The notes: a model not told the origin generated them from the letters alone. A DNA stretch of 64,000 nt from Cytophagales bacterium WSM2-2 (GCA_015472025.1 BNHL01000001.1:3398001-3462000), one strand, 5' to 3'; counted from the stretch's first letter, positions 7,063-15,979 are shown. A program made the numbers and translations.

Positions 7063-8523
7063 TTATTCTTCTACTTCGTGGGTCTTGAAATAATCCCGTG
7101 GATTCTGGTTGGTCAGTTTTTTAAATGCCAGGTTGAATGTGGATTTGGAATTGAAGCCTACTTCCTGTGCCAAGGCCAGGAATGTGTAGTGTTTGAATTC
7201 GGATGTGTTGGCCAGGGCAATAAATTCTTCGACCCTGTACTTATTCAGAAAGTCACGAAAATTTTTGTCGTAGTGCTCATTAATTACTTTAGAAAGGACA
7301 TGTGATTTTGTTCCCAGCATATCAGATAAGTCAGCCACCGACAAATCCGGATTGCGATAAGGTTTTTCAGACTTCATCAATTGGTCAAGTTTGATCAGCC
7401 ACTCCGAATTGTCTTCGGCCTGAGGCTGCGGTTTGACTTCCCTTAGAATTTCGGGGAAACGCCAAATAAAAAACGCTTCCATAAAAATGAGCACTGTGAA
7501 AGCCAATCCGAGCATATGGAAATCTTCAAAGAATGGCCGACTGTCTGAAAAACTGAGAACGACAATATTGACTGCAACAAGAATGGTAGTTCCGAGCGAA
7601 AACCAATAGAATGTATTCAGGAACAAATCAATTTTAGTATGGCTTACTTCTTTTTTTAAAAAAACAAGTTGTGGAAAAAAGAAGGTCATGCGAATAAACA
7701 AAAAGACGTTGTAAAGGAATCCTGATCCAATGAAAAGGAGGTTGCCTAACGTGATTGGAGGAAGGACCTGGGCGGACAGAAAGTTAAACCATTTGGAATT
7801 GAAAAGTTGAATTGTTCCGAAGACCAAAGTGATGCCGAGTGGTACACCAAAATAATTACTTGGAAATTTTATCTCTGGTTTTAGATAGGAATGAATGACG
7901 AGCAAGATAGAAGGCCCCCAGCAAAACATTCCAAAGTGAAAAAAGAAACTGAGATGTTCCTGCCATATCGGGTCTGAAAATTCGAGTACCACCAACAGCA
8001 AAAGAAGGGTGATCATCAAAGTGTTAATGAAGAGGAATGCTGAAATTTTTTTAAGGTCCTTCTTTTGAATTTTTAACGAAAGCAGGCAAAGCGCAATACC
8101 CTGAAAAGCACAGGCGAAGAAAAACAGCACGATGTAATTAAGTGAACGAGCTCCTCCCTGATCAAGCCAGTTTTCGATTTTCACATAAACTGTTTTGTCT
8201 TTTCCCGGTAGAAATTTCCGGTTAGCGATCAATTTATTTTCAGAATTGGTCTCGACCCTCATCCAGTCGCCACGAGTGAATTTATATTCGATCACTCCAG
8301 CATCCATAGGCACGACAACACTCAACTGGCCGTTGAGCTGCTTTTGAACAACGTATCTTTTATCGTTAGGAACCCAATTATTGAAAGAACCGCAAATGAA
8401 AATAGTGTCCTTGCCCTGGGTAGTAGGAGGAAGGCTTTCAATAATAATAGTGACCTGGGCTTTGGCACATGAAAGGGAAAGAAAAAAAAGAAAAGCCAGT
8501 GACTTTAACGTTCGGGATTTCAT
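7063..8523 (-). CDS. Membrane AraC-family regulator with exported glycogen-binding-like domain
   Basis: From the ATG at 8523 (a TTG lies nine bases further up) the protein has 486 residues. Residues 1-22 are a signal peptide. Residues ~38-116 resemble the E-set/AMPK glycogen-binding fold ('IFICGSFNNW' at 41-50, 'GVIEYKFTRGDW' at 76-87). Seven hydrophobic segments follow (about 129-150, 160-181, 191-213, 224-242, 259-283, 299-324, 336-354), placing the N-domain outside and the C-terminus inside. Residues ~385-482 are an AraC-type HTH with 'LAQEVGFNSKSTFNLAFKK'. The layout suggests a one-piece sensor that detects an alpha-glucan or oligosaccharide and controls transcription from the membrane. 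It precedes the amylase gene on the same strand. Ligand and target are inferred. Confidence 0.85.
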   Translation of the reverse strand: MKSRTLKSLAFLFFLSLSCAKAQVTIIIESLPPTTQGKDTIFICGSFNNWVPNDKRYVVQKQLNGQLSVVVPMDAGVIEYKFTRGDWMRVETNSENKLIANRKFLPGKDKTVYVKIENWLDQGGARSLNYIVLFFFACAFQGIALCLLSLKIQKKDLKKISAFLFINTLMITLLLLLVVLEFSDPIWQEHLSFFFHFGMFCWGPSILLVIHSYLKPEIKFPSNYFGVPLGITLVFGTIQLFNSKWFNFLSAQVLPPITLGNLLFIGSGFLYNVFLFIRMTFFFPQLVFLKKEVSHTKIDLFLNTFYWFSLGTTILVAVNIVVLSFSDSRPFFEDFHMLGLAFTVLIFMEAFFIWRFPEILREVKPQPQAEDNSEWLIKLDQLMKSEKPYRNPDLSVADLSDMLGTKSHVLSKVINEHYDKNFRDFLNKYRVEEFIALANTSEFKHYTFLALAQEVGFNSKSTFNLAFKKLTNQNPRDYFKTHEVEE

Positions 8524-8617
8524 CCGTACCAAATATAAAAATTACAGATCGTTCGAAGTCCGCAATTTTAACCGCAAACGTTTGAAATTTGCTTACTTTG
8601 TAAATAAAGATTAGCCG

Positions 8618-9610
8618 GTGGAAATACTTGAGCTCCTTAAAAATGAAATCTTCGGATTTTTTTCAGTGCACGGATTGATTGATCTCATCAACTCGGGCAA
8701 TTATAGCTCACTTCGAACCTGGGACGGAATTACGACAGCACTCTCACCATTAATTCCTTTCATCGTAGTTCTTGAGATGATTATGGCGTTTGCGCATAAG
8801 AGGTTTCATGCGTCAGAATATAAAATCCCTTTTTTTATCTACGTGTTCAACCGGATTGCAGGCCGTTATATTTCGCTGGGCGTGATGGCTTTTTGTCTCG
8901 GCTTTTTTCAGCCACTCGCAATCGTTCACACTTCGCTGACCTGGTACTGGTTTATTTATGGCTACATCGCCTGGGAGCTATCTCATTTTGTCTACCATTA
9001 CCTCGCCCATAAGGTAAGGCTGCTTTGGTGCCTGCACTCCACACATCATGCACCGGAGCAAATGAATCTGTCGGTAACTTATGCTCATTTTATTTTGGAA
9101 GCGCCTTATGCCGATTTCATTCGCACTTCGATTTGCATGCTCCTGGGGGTAAACCCTGTCATGTTATTTGCCATCATGTTCATAGACGGCACCTGGGGAG
9201 GGTTTATCCACGTAGGTGAAAATTTTATGAAGGACACTCGCTTTGGTCTTATAGGAAAGATGATACTCACACCTTCGCATCATCGCGTTCATCATGCCCG
9301 CAACCCGCTTTACATGGACACTAATTTTTGTAACCTGCTGAATATTTGGGACAGGATTTTTAAAACTTACCAGCCGGAACAAACGCACATTGAAATTCAA
9401 TATGGAATAACACGGACAATCAACTCCGGAAATTTCCTTGACGTCTACTTTGGTGAATTCTACTACCTCTGGAAAGATATTGCCAACGCGCCCGGCATTC
9501 TGAACAAACTGCGCTACATTATAATGCCACCCGGCTGGAGTCATTCAGGTGATCACAAAATGGCCAGTGTCATCCGGAATGAGTATTTGAAAAATCAATC
9601 AGTGCAGTAA
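8618..9610 (+). CDS. Sterol desaturase / fatty acid hydroxylase family membrane protein
   Basis: This 330-residue integral membrane protein has the di-iron histidine pattern of the fatty acid hydroxylase superfamily: 'HFVYHYLAH' (HxxxH region), 'HSTHH', and 'HHRVHH' near the C-terminal side. Hydrophobic segments flank these motifs. Such enzymes use O2 to hydroxylate or desaturate lipids; the substrate here is unknown, though Bacteroidetes homologues are usually annotated simply as sterol desaturase family. The start is GTG at 8618; the nearby ATG at 8644 is out of frame, so GTG is the best choice. A near-consensus -7 box (TTACTTTG) lies about 20 bases upstream. The next gene starts 20 bases after its stop. 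Confidence 0.85.
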   Translation: MEILELLKNEIFGFFSVHGLIDLINSGNYSSLRTWDGITTALSPLIPFIVVLEMIMAFAHKRFHASEYKIPFFIYVFNRIAGRYISLGVMAFCLGFFQPLAIVHTSLTWYWFIYGYIAWELSHFVYHYLAHKVRLLWCLHSTHHAPEQMNLSVTYAHFILEAPYADFIRTSICMLLGVNPVMLFAIMFIDGTWGGFIHVGENFMKDTRFGLIGKMILTPSHHRVHHARNPLYMDTNFCNLLNIWDRIFKTYQPEQTHIEIQYGITRTINSGNFLDVYFGEFYYLWKDIANAPGILNKLRYIIMPPGWSHSGDHKMASVIRNEYLKNQSVQ

Positions 9611-9615
9611 CTTTG
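9586..9615 (+). promoter_or_regulatory. Bacteroidetes-type promoter for the MFS transporter gene
   Basis: TTTG at 9586-9589, an 18-base spacer, and TAACTTTG at 9608-9615 match the Bacteroidetes sigma factor consensus (TTTG, then TAnnTTTG). The -7 box starts on the stop codon of the preceding gene. Transcription would start close to 9622, only about eight bases before the ATG at 9630. Confidence 0.6.
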
Positions 9616-9629
9616 ATTTTTACCCGACC

Positions 9630-10943
9630 ATGAACCAACTCACACTCAACAACCCGCGCACCGTACGCGCCTGGTGTATGTACGACTGGGCGAACTCTGT
9701 TTACTCACTCGTCATTACGTCAGCGATCTTTCCTGTCTATTATCAATCAGTGACAACCACGGCCGATGGAAAGGACATTGTTAATTTTCTGGGATTCGAA
9801 GTAGTCAATTCGGTGTTGTATTCTTACGCATTGTCGTTTTCATTCTTGATAATTGTACCGCTGCTGCCTTTGCTATCCGGCATGGCAGATTACACGGGAA
9901 ACAAGAAGTTTTTCATGAAATTATTTTGCTATACGGGAGCTCTCGCGTGCATGGGCTTTTACTTTTTTACGTCTACTTCACTGCATTGGGGAATTTTGTG
10001 TGTGATCCTGGCTAGTGTTGGATATTCGGGCAGCTTGGTATTCTATGATGCCTACCTTCCTGAAATCGCTTCTGAAGATCAGTTGGATAAGACCAGCGCC
10101 AGGGGTTATTCTTACGGGTACTATGGCAGTGTGATCATGATGGTGATTGCGCTGGTATTCATCCTGGCGCCAACTACGTTTGGATTTCCGGATGCCGGAC
10201 TTGCTACCCGGTTCTCATTTCTATTGGTGGGTGCGTGGTGGATCGGCTTTGCACAAATTCCTTTTTTAAAGCTTCCCGACAATCCGTATCACCGGAATCC
10301 CGGTAAGGGAAAGTTGATGAAAGGCTATCATGAATTGCTGAAAGTGTGGCAGAGCATGAAAGAAAATCGTGATATCAAATTTTACATTATTGCTTATTTC
10401 TTCTACAACATGGGAGTACAGACTGTGATGTACCTGGCTGCAACTTTTGGAGCCAAAGAGCTTAAGCTTCCTTCCGAAAAATTGATTGGCACAGTACTTC
10501 TGATCCAAATAGTGGCTGCAGTCGGGGCTACTTTGTTTGCACGGTTTTCCAATCGCAAAGGAAATAGGACAGCTTTAATTACCATCATTTGCCTGTGGGT
10601 TGTGATATGTATCGGGGCTTATTTTGTTATGAATGAATATGAATTCTATGCGGTAGCTTTTGCAGTGGGTATGGTGATGGGTGGAGTGCAAGCTTTATCC
10701 CGGGCAACTTATTCTAAACTTATCCCACAAAACTCAGTTCAGCATGCCTCCTATTTTAGTTTCTATGACATCACTTTCAATCTATCAGTTGTGTTTGGGA
10801 CTTTTAGCTACGGTTTGATAGAACACATCACCGGGAGTATGCGCAATAGTACACTTGCACTGGCTTCTTATTTTATCATCGGACTGATCTTATTACTTCA
10901 AGTCAAGTCGAAGGCGATTCAAAAGAGCAAGGACCTTGCGTAA
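9630..10943 (+). CDS. MFS transporter, UMF1/Atg22-like family
   Basis: The 437-residue protein has about twelve hydrophobic segments and opens with the UMF1-type signature 'RAWCMYDWANSVYSLVI' and 'FPVYY', which is close to the start of Atg22-like permeases. It is an inner-membrane major facilitator, probably an exporter; the substrate is not predictable. It has its own promoter (9586-9615). The next gene starts inside its last codons at a TTG (10936), so the two are likely co-expressed. Confidence 0.88.
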   Translation: MNQLTLNNPRTVRAWCMYDWANSVYSLVITSAIFPVYYQSVTTTADGKDIVNFLGFEVVNSVLYSYALSFSFLIIVPLLPLLSGMADYTGNKKFFMKLFCYTGALACMGFYFFTSTSLHWGILCVILASVGYSGSLVFYDAYLPEIASEDQLDKTSARGYSYGYYGSVIMMVIALVFILAPTTFGFPDAGLATRFSFLLVGAWWIGFAQIPFLKLPDNPYHRNPGKGKLMKGYHELLKVWQSMKENRDIKFYIIAYFFYNMGVQTVMYLAATFGAKELKLPSEKLIGTVLLIQIVAAVGATLFARFSNRKGNRTALITIICLWVVICIGAYFVMNEYEFYAVAFAVGMVMGGVQALSRATYSKLIPQNSVQHASYFSFYDITFNLSVVFGTFSYGLIEHITGSMRNSTLALASYFIIGLILLLQVKSKAIQKSKDLA

Positions 10944-12696
10944 TCTGAAATTATTATTCCTACTCCTTGCAATCTCCTGCTCAAAACGCGATGGAGATAT
11001 AGCTTTGGATGATGTGAAATGGATTCACGGATCAGCCGATTGTAAAAGTAATATTGACCAACCGATCCAGGTTGTTAGGTATAATACAAGTACCTGGATT
11101 CTCCGGCAGAATAAATGTCTTAATTATGAAGCTCCCTTCCTGTTTTTGCTCATGGGAGAGTCAAAAGCTTTATTGATCGATACTGGTGCAACTAAAGACA
11201 CGTTAAGTTTCCCGCTGTATCACGTTGTTGACTCACTGTTGCATAAATTCTACGGCACTGATTTTTCCAAAGCCGAACTTGTTGTTGCACATACGCACAG
11301 TCATGGTGACCATCATGCAGCCGATATTCAGTTCAAAAATAAGAGTAACACAAAAGTAGTGGGTCTGGATGTGGCTGATGTCCAGTCTTTTTTTAACATC
11401 ACCAACTGGCCCGATCAATTTCAGGAATACAATCTGGGAAACAGAATTATTGACCTCATTCCAATCCCTGGGCACCAAAGAGCTTCGATCGCGTTTTATG
11501 ATCGTGAGACAGAATTTCTTTTTTCAGGAGATACATTTTACCCCGGTCGCCTTTACGTAGAGGATTGGCAAGCCTTCACCAAGAGCATTCAGCGACTTGT
11601 GGATTTTACAAAAAATCATTCAGTAAGGAATTTTATAGGGAATCACATTGAAATGACTCGGACACCGGGTAAGGATTATCCGACAGGAACGATCTATCAA
11701 CCTGAAGAACATCCGCTGTTGCTTACCTCTAAAGATATTCAGGTCTTAAACGACTCGCTCCGAAAAACGGGTGATTTAGTGAGACGAATTGTTTGCAACG
11801 ATTTTATTGTCTTCCCCACATACGAGTCTTTACCCCGAGAGTCAAATATTGAAAATTCCGCTATAGCAACTTTGAATTTAGAAGGCTATCCCGATTTTAT
11901 GAAATCAGAAGACAATGGAGTTTGGGTAACGAACGAAGGGCGAATCGAAAAACTGGAATTCGGAAAGTTAAAGCCGGTCTTCTCCGTTAGCATTCCACAA
12001 CCATGTGGTGTGATGGCTACCGGATTTAGTTCATTGTGGGTAGCGAATTGCAAAGATGAATCGGTGTACAGAATTGATTTGAAAACAGGGAAAATTTTAG
12101 TGGTAATTAAAACAGGACTTGCAGATAAGGATGGAGAGTTAAGTATAGCAGCAAGCGATGATGGTATTTGGCTGCTAACCAAAGAAGAAGGCGAACTTTC
12201 AAAAATTGATCCACGGACCAATCGAGTGACTCTTCACATTAAAGTGGAACCCAATTCTTATGCAGTTGCATTTGGCTTCGGTGCTCTCTGGATCACCAAT
12301 ACAAAGAATAATTCCGTTCAACAGGTTGATCTTAAGAAAAACAGCGTGGTGGCATCGATCAAAGTTGGGAAGGAACCTCGATTCCTTGCAGTCGGACGAA
12401 ATGGTATTTGGACTTTAAATCAGGAGGATGGAACAGTGAGCAAGATTGACCCTGTGACTAAAGAGGTAAAGACGATTGATGTCGATGTAGAAGGTTCAGG
12501 TGGCGATATTGCCGTTGGTGATAAATATGTTTATGTGCGTGCAAAAAAGACTTTGCTTTCGGTTATCGATCCGGAAAGAGGAAAAGTTACAGCTCGCTAC
12601 GGGCCAATTGCGGGGAGCGGAGCTGTCGCAGTGGAGCATGGACACGTTTGGGTGACGGCACACGATATCAATAAAGTTTGGGTCTTGAAAGAATAA
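10936..12696 (+). CDS. Lipoprotein fusing a metallo-beta-lactamase domain to a beta-propeller
   Basis: The 586-residue protein begins at a TTG that overlaps the MFS gene by eight bases; no in-frame ATG precedes it, and the TTG gives an ideal lipoprotein signal with lipobox 'LAISC' (C15). Residues ~45-265 are an MBL fold: 'THSHGDHHAAD' supplies HxHxDH, with further ligands in 'PGHQRAS' and 'FSGDTFYPG'. Residues ~300-586 contain repeats such as 'GVWVTNEG', 'SLWVANCKD', 'ALWITNTKN', 'GIWTLNQED' and 'HVWVTAHD', the YVTN/virginiamycin-lyase type of propeller. It should sit on the outer or inner membrane facing the periplasm. The hydrolase substrate is unknown, and the propeller may bind or recruit it. 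The fusion is uncommon. Confidence 0.8.
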   Translation: MRNLKLLFLLLAISCSKRDGDIALDDVKWIHGSADCKSNIDQPIQVVRYNTSTWILRQNKCLNYEAPFLFLLMGESKALLIDTGATKDTLSFPLYHVVDSLLHKFYGTDFSKAELVVAHTHSHGDHHAADIQFKNKSNTKVVGLDVADVQSFFNITNWPDQFQEYNLGNRIIDLIPIPGHQRASIAFYDRETEFLFSGDTFYPGRLYVEDWQAFTKSIQRLVDFTKNHSVRNFIGNHIEMTRTPGKDYPTGTIYQPEEHPLLLTSKDIQVLNDSLRKTGDLVRRIVCNDFIVFPTYESLPRESNIENSAIATLNLEGYPDFMKSEDNGVWVTNEGRIEKLEFGKLKPVFSVSIPQPCGVMATGFSSLWVANCKDESVYRIDLKTGKILVVIKTGLADKDGELSIAASDDGIWLLTKEEGELSKIDPRTNRVTLHIKVEPNSYAVAFGFGALWITNTKNNSVQQVDLKKNSVVASIKVGKEPRFLAVGRNGIWTLNQEDGTVSKIDPVTKEVKTIDVDVEGSGGDIAVGDKYVYVRAKKTLLSVIDPERGKVTARYGPIAGSGAVAVEHGHVWVTAHDINKVWVLKE

Positions 12697-13164
12697 CTAT
12701 TCCTTCGGTGCGCTTTTAGAAAGCAACTCAACAAGTTTCTTATTGAAATCTTTAATTTGCTTACCCAACGGTGAAAAAAACTCATTGTCAAACTGCTCTA
12801 CTGTCTTTACCGCCAGGATTATCGTTTTGATTCCTTTATCAGTAAGCGAAACGGTTTTAGCCCGCGTGTCGGTTTGATGTTCTTGGCGTTTGAGAAATCC
12901 CTTTGTTTGAAGTGTGCGCAATACCGTGGACGTAGTCATCGGATCAATTTTGGTGTGAGACGACAGTAGAATCTGAGTAACGTCTTGTTTGGACAGAGTG
13001 AGCCAATGAATACTTGCCATCAGAACAAATTGAGAATGTGTTAGCCCATGTTTTTCCAAGGCTTTCCGGATTTCCCGTTGCCACAAGTTGGTGACTTGCC
13101 ACAGCAGGAACCCGGAACTGTCTTCAGCTTTCTCGACCTGGAATGGATTTTCAGATGACTTCAT
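12697..13164 (-). CDS. MarR family transcriptional regulator
   Basis: The 155-residue protein has the MarR winged-helix layout. A dimerisation helix is followed by 'HGLTHSQFVLMASIHWL', a recognition region around 'HTKIDPMTTSTVLRTLQTKGFLKR', and a wing 'DTRAKTVSLTDKG'. MarR proteins usually repress nearby genes and release DNA on binding small phenolic or other ligands. It lies 86 bases downstream of an SRPBCC gene on the same strand, whose promoter holds an inverted repeat (13721-13740), a plausible operator. It meets the preceding plus-strand lipoprotein gene tail to tail with no gap. Confidence 0.9.
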   Translation of the reverse strand: MKSSENPFQVEKAEDSSGFLLWQVTNLWQREIRKALEKHGLTHSQFVLMASIHWLTLSKQDVTQILLSSHTKIDPMTTSTVLRTLQTKGFLKRQEHQTDTRAKTVSLTDKGIKTIILAVKTVEQFDNEFFSPLGKQIKDFNKKLVELLSKSAPKE

Positions 13165-13250
13165 AAGCGATCAAGTTAAAGTCATGGTGGTTAATTTCAA
13201 AAAACAAACGGAGTAGCCACGTTTTTTTCTTCTGAATGCCATCCAACGGC

Positions 13251-13688
13251 CTAGACTTTTACGCGTCTTTCAATTTTTTCAGCTGCTGCAATCAGGGATT
13301 TTTGATCTCCTTCCAAACCGGCTACGATGCCTTTCATGACGATCTTGAACCACAACGCAGATAAAATTCCAGTCATGGTCATTCGCACAGTGATCTTCAG
13401 ACCTTCGGGGGTTTCTTCATACCAGTGTTCTCCAAACATTTTTGCCAATGGAAACGAAGTCATATCCTTAAAATATTTTTTTTCTATTACTTCTACCAAT
13501 TGAATTTTGATTTTAGGGCCGCCTTTCGGTTTTAAAATAAATGAAGAGTTACTTTCAAATTTTCCCTGGAGTTCTGCAGACTCAACCCCTGCATCCCAGG
13601 TTTTCCAATGGTTGACATCTGAAATGATTGCCCAGGCTTGATCCTGGGTAACTTCTCTTGTGGTAAGGGTGAATGTTCTCTGTATCAT
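13251..13688 (-). CDS. SRPBCC (START/polyketide cyclase-like) domain protein
   Basis: This 145-residue protein opens with the pattern common to SRPBCC proteins ('AWAIISDVNHWKTWD', residues ~19-33) and ends with a long amphipathic helix ('GLEGDQKSLIAAAEKIE'). The fold makes a hydrophobic cavity that binds lipids or other small molecules. There is no signal peptide. It is the first gene of a two-gene unit with a MarR regulator, so it may be induced by the ligand that the regulator senses. The ligand is unknown. Confidence 0.82.
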   Translation of the reverse strand: MIQRTFTLTTREVTQDQAWAIISDVNHWKTWDAGVESAELQGKFESNSSFILKPKGGPKIKIQLVEVIEKKYFKDMTSFPLAKMFGEHWYEETPEGLKITVRMTMTGILSALWFKIVMKGIVAGLEGDQKSLIAAAEKIERRVKV

Positions 13689-13709
13689 ATTGTTTGTTTT
13701 TAGTATGTG

Positions 13710-13740
13710 TAAATATAATATGTATACTTATAATATACAA
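13710..13740 (-). promoter_or_regulatory. Promoter of the SRPBCC-marR unit with a palindrome in the spacer
   Basis: On the minus strand TTG (13740-13738), a 20-base spacer and TATATTTA (13717-13710) form a Bacteroidetes-type promoter. The spacer overlaps an imperfect 20-base inverted repeat, TGTATACTTATAATATACAA at 13721-13740 (arms TGTATA and TATACA). A repressor bound here would block RNA polymerase. The MarR protein encoded by the same unit is the natural candidate. Confidence 0.55.
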
Positions 13741-13811
13741 CTATACAAAATACTTAACCTGTATAGAATTGATATTCAGGCAGCTAAAATTCTTATTGAG
13801 GGAATTTGACG

Positions 13812-14954
13812 CTATTGAGTAGCACTGATCACCAGGCGGACAAGCTCGCCAAGTTTCTGTGTATCAAGCCACCGCACAGCAATGACAAGGTCATGCTCAT
13901 TGTCAATGACAATATAGTTTCCACCATATCCATTGGCATAGTAAATATCCTTGGAGATGTTGCCCAATTCGTTGGTTTGGTTTGTCCACCACATAAAACC
14001 GTAGGCCTTATTGGCCGCTGAAGGCTGTCGGACGGCATTCACCCATTGTTGTGAGATCAGTTGCTGATTTTTCCATTTCCCTTTTCGCAAGAAAAGCAGC
14101 CCGAACCGTGCCTGATCAAGTGTGTTGATAAAGATACCCCCACCATGGTGCCCGCCCCCACTAACGGATTGCATCATTGTGCCGTCCACAGGTACGTACG
14201 AATTTTCATAGCCATGCCAGCGCCAGGTGGAAGAGGCGCCTATCGGGTCCATTATTTTTTCCTTGAGAACTACAGGCAACGGCTTGCGCCAGACTTGCAG
14301 CAATGAATAGGCCATCAGATTGACACGCACATCATTATATTCAAAAGAAGAACCAGGCTCAAGTAGTTTCCTGTTTTTCCAGTCATCAATCCCTCCTTGC
14401 TTAGGCGGCCGATCAGCCCAATCACAATTTTCAAATAAGCATCCCGACCAGTCGGAAGATTGCGTGAGTAGATGTCTCCAGGTGATTTTTGAGTTGTGTT
14501 CACCCTCAAATTTTTCTTCTACATATTCGCCAACCCTGTCATCAACGCTTTTGATAAGACGGGCGTCATAAGCAAGTCCTGCTACCGTAGAAAGATAGCT
14601 CTTGGTGACGCTGAAGTCCATATCCACACGCTTCACATCTCCCCACTGAGCTACAATGTATCCCTTTCGGAGAATGATGCCAGCTGATTTTCCGCGATTC
14701 TTCATTGGGCCAAGAATTTTATAACCTGGCTCATTGATGTATGATTTAAGAACTGCAACTCTTAAGTCAATGTCCGTTTTTGTTTCACTATGAATGGCAA
14801 ATCTCACAGCACTGTCCAGAAGCTGAGAATTCATTTTCACTTCAGTTGCTTTTTTGGTTTGCCATACAGAATCAGGGAAATATTCCTGTGCTGAAAGGCG
14901 TGATCCAAACGTGATTAATGTTAAAACTGTTAAGCTGGTACGCAATAAATTCAT
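13812..14954 (-). CDS. Exported serine hydrolase of the class C beta-lactamase family
   Basis: The 380-residue protein starts with a signal peptide ending near 'SRLSAQ'. The active-site SxxK is seen as 'FSVTKSY', with Ser as nucleophile and Lys as base. A 'FEYNDVRVN' segment stands where the YxN motif is expected, and a Gly-rich 'NGYGGNYIVI' near the end replaces the KTG/HTG strand. The family includes class C beta-lactamases, D-aminopeptidases and esterases; the altered second and third motifs make a true beta-lactamase unlikely. It would act in the periplasm. It stands alone on the minus strand, with no clear operon partner. Confidence 0.85.
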   Translation of the reverse strand: MNLLRTSLTVLTLITFGSRLSAQEYFPDSVWQTKKATEVKMNSQLLDSAVRFAIHSETKTDIDLRVAVLKSYINEPGYKILGPMKNRGKSAGIILRKGYIVAQWGDVKRVDMDFSVTKSYLSTVAGLAYDARLIKSVDDRVGEYVEEKFEGEHNSKITWRHLLTQSSDWSGCLFENCDWADRPPKQGGIDDWKNRKLLEPGSSFEYNDVRVNLMAYSLLQVWRKPLPVVLKEKIMDPIGASSTWRWHGYENSYVPVDGTMMQSVSGGGHHGGGIFINTLDQARFGLLFLRKGKWKNQQLISQQWVNAVRQPSAANKAYGFMWWTNQTNELGNISKDIYYANGYGGNYIVIDNEHDLVIAVRWLDTQKLGELVRLVISATQ

Positions 14955-15054
14955 GGCCTTTTGTTTCAGGCTAACTTAACCAGAAATACGGATTTGCCAC
15001 TGATGAATCATATGGAGCGGTGGCAATTTTATTCGTTTGGATGCCGAACATAAA

Positions 15055-15084
15055 ATAGGAGCCCCCATTATCCGGAGGCTCCTT
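15055..15084 (-). terminator. Terminator after the pirin gene
   Basis: AGGAGCC (15057-15063) and GGCTCCT (15077-15083) form a G/C-rich stem. On the minus strand it is followed by TATTTTAT, so it fits an intrinsic terminator for the pirin gene that ends at 15107. Confidence 0.7.
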
Positions 15085-15106
15085 GAAAACCCTACTATGA
15101 GCCTGG

Positions 15107-15979
15107 TTAATCTTCCAGTGCACCAAATTTTCCATTTTCGAAATCACCGAAAGCCTGTACTAGTTCAGCCTGTGTGTTCATCACAAAAGGTCCATAAGCG
15201 GCAATCGGCTCTTTGATTGGCTCTCCACTCAACACCAGCACAGTAGCGTCTTCTGTTGCGGTGAGTTTGAATTGCTCGCCTTCATTTTTAAACAAGACGA
15301 AATGATTGGCAGGGGCACTTTCGCTGTCGTTAACTTTCACACTTCCGTCAATAATTACCAATGCCGTATTGTACGATGCTGGAAATGAGAATTCTGCTTC
15401 ACCGCCTTTTTTCAGTTTAGCGTTTAGCAAATGCACGGGAGTAAAAGTGGAAGCAGCGCCCTTTACATCTTTATATTGCCCGGCAATGACTTCAATGATT
15501 CCGCTATCATTGAGCAATTGATATTTTCCGATCTGTGCATTGGTGATGCCCTGGTATTTTGGCTTCGACATTTTATCCTTTGACGGAAGGTTCACCCAAA
15601 GCTGTACCATTTGAAAATCGCCACCAGCTTTACTGAAATTTTTTTCATGATATTCTTTGTGCAACACGCCTGAGGCAGCAGTCATCCATTGTACATCTCC
15701 TTCACCGATTACTCCACTGTTGCCAGAGCTGTCATGATGGGCAACTTTGCCTTTGTATGCAATAGTTACAGTTTCAAATCCCCGGTGCGGGTGAACTCCC
15801 ACACCTCTCGGTTTGCCTGTAGGAGGGAAGTAAAATTTGGAATTGTAGTCCATCATTATAAATGGGCTCATTCGTTGCATAGTCACCCTTCCCGGTATAA
15901 AATTGTGCACCCGGAACCCATCACCTACAAAATGAGTATCGCTGGGGGGTATTATCGATTCAATATTCTTAGTGTTCAT
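15107..15979 (-). CDS. Pirin family protein
   Basis: The 290-residue protein is a bicupin of the pirin family at normal length. The N-terminal cupin has the metal-binding histidines in 'HPHRGFETVTI' and 'HKEYHE', and 'HHDSSGN' follows the first strand pair. Pirins bind Fe or other metals, and some show quercetin 2,3-dioxygenase activity; their true role in bacteria is often unclear. It is cytosolic. A perfect 20-base palindrome within the promoter, 10 bases upstream of the ATG, indicates control by a dedicated repressor, possibly of the MarR type. Confidence 0.92.
   Translation of the reverse strand: MNTKNIESIIPPSDTHFVGDGFRVHNFIPGRVTMQRMSPFIMMDYNSKFYFPPTGKPRGVGVHPHRGFETVTIAYKGKVAHHDSSGNSGVIGEGDVQWMTAASGVLHKEYHEKNFSKAGGDFQMVQLWVNLPSKDKMSKPKYQGITNAQIGKYQLLNDSGIIEVIAGQYKDVKGAASTFTPVHLLNAKLKKGGEAEFSFPASYNTALVIIDGSVKVNDSESAPANHFVLFKNEGEQFKLTATEDATVLVLSGEPIKEPIAAYGPFVMNTQAELVQAFGDFENGKFGALED

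Noticed and set aside
13812..14954. A true class C beta-lactamase (resistance gene)
   Set aside because: The SxxK motif is present, but the YxN and KTG-type motifs are altered, so a general serine hydrolase or esterase is more likely.
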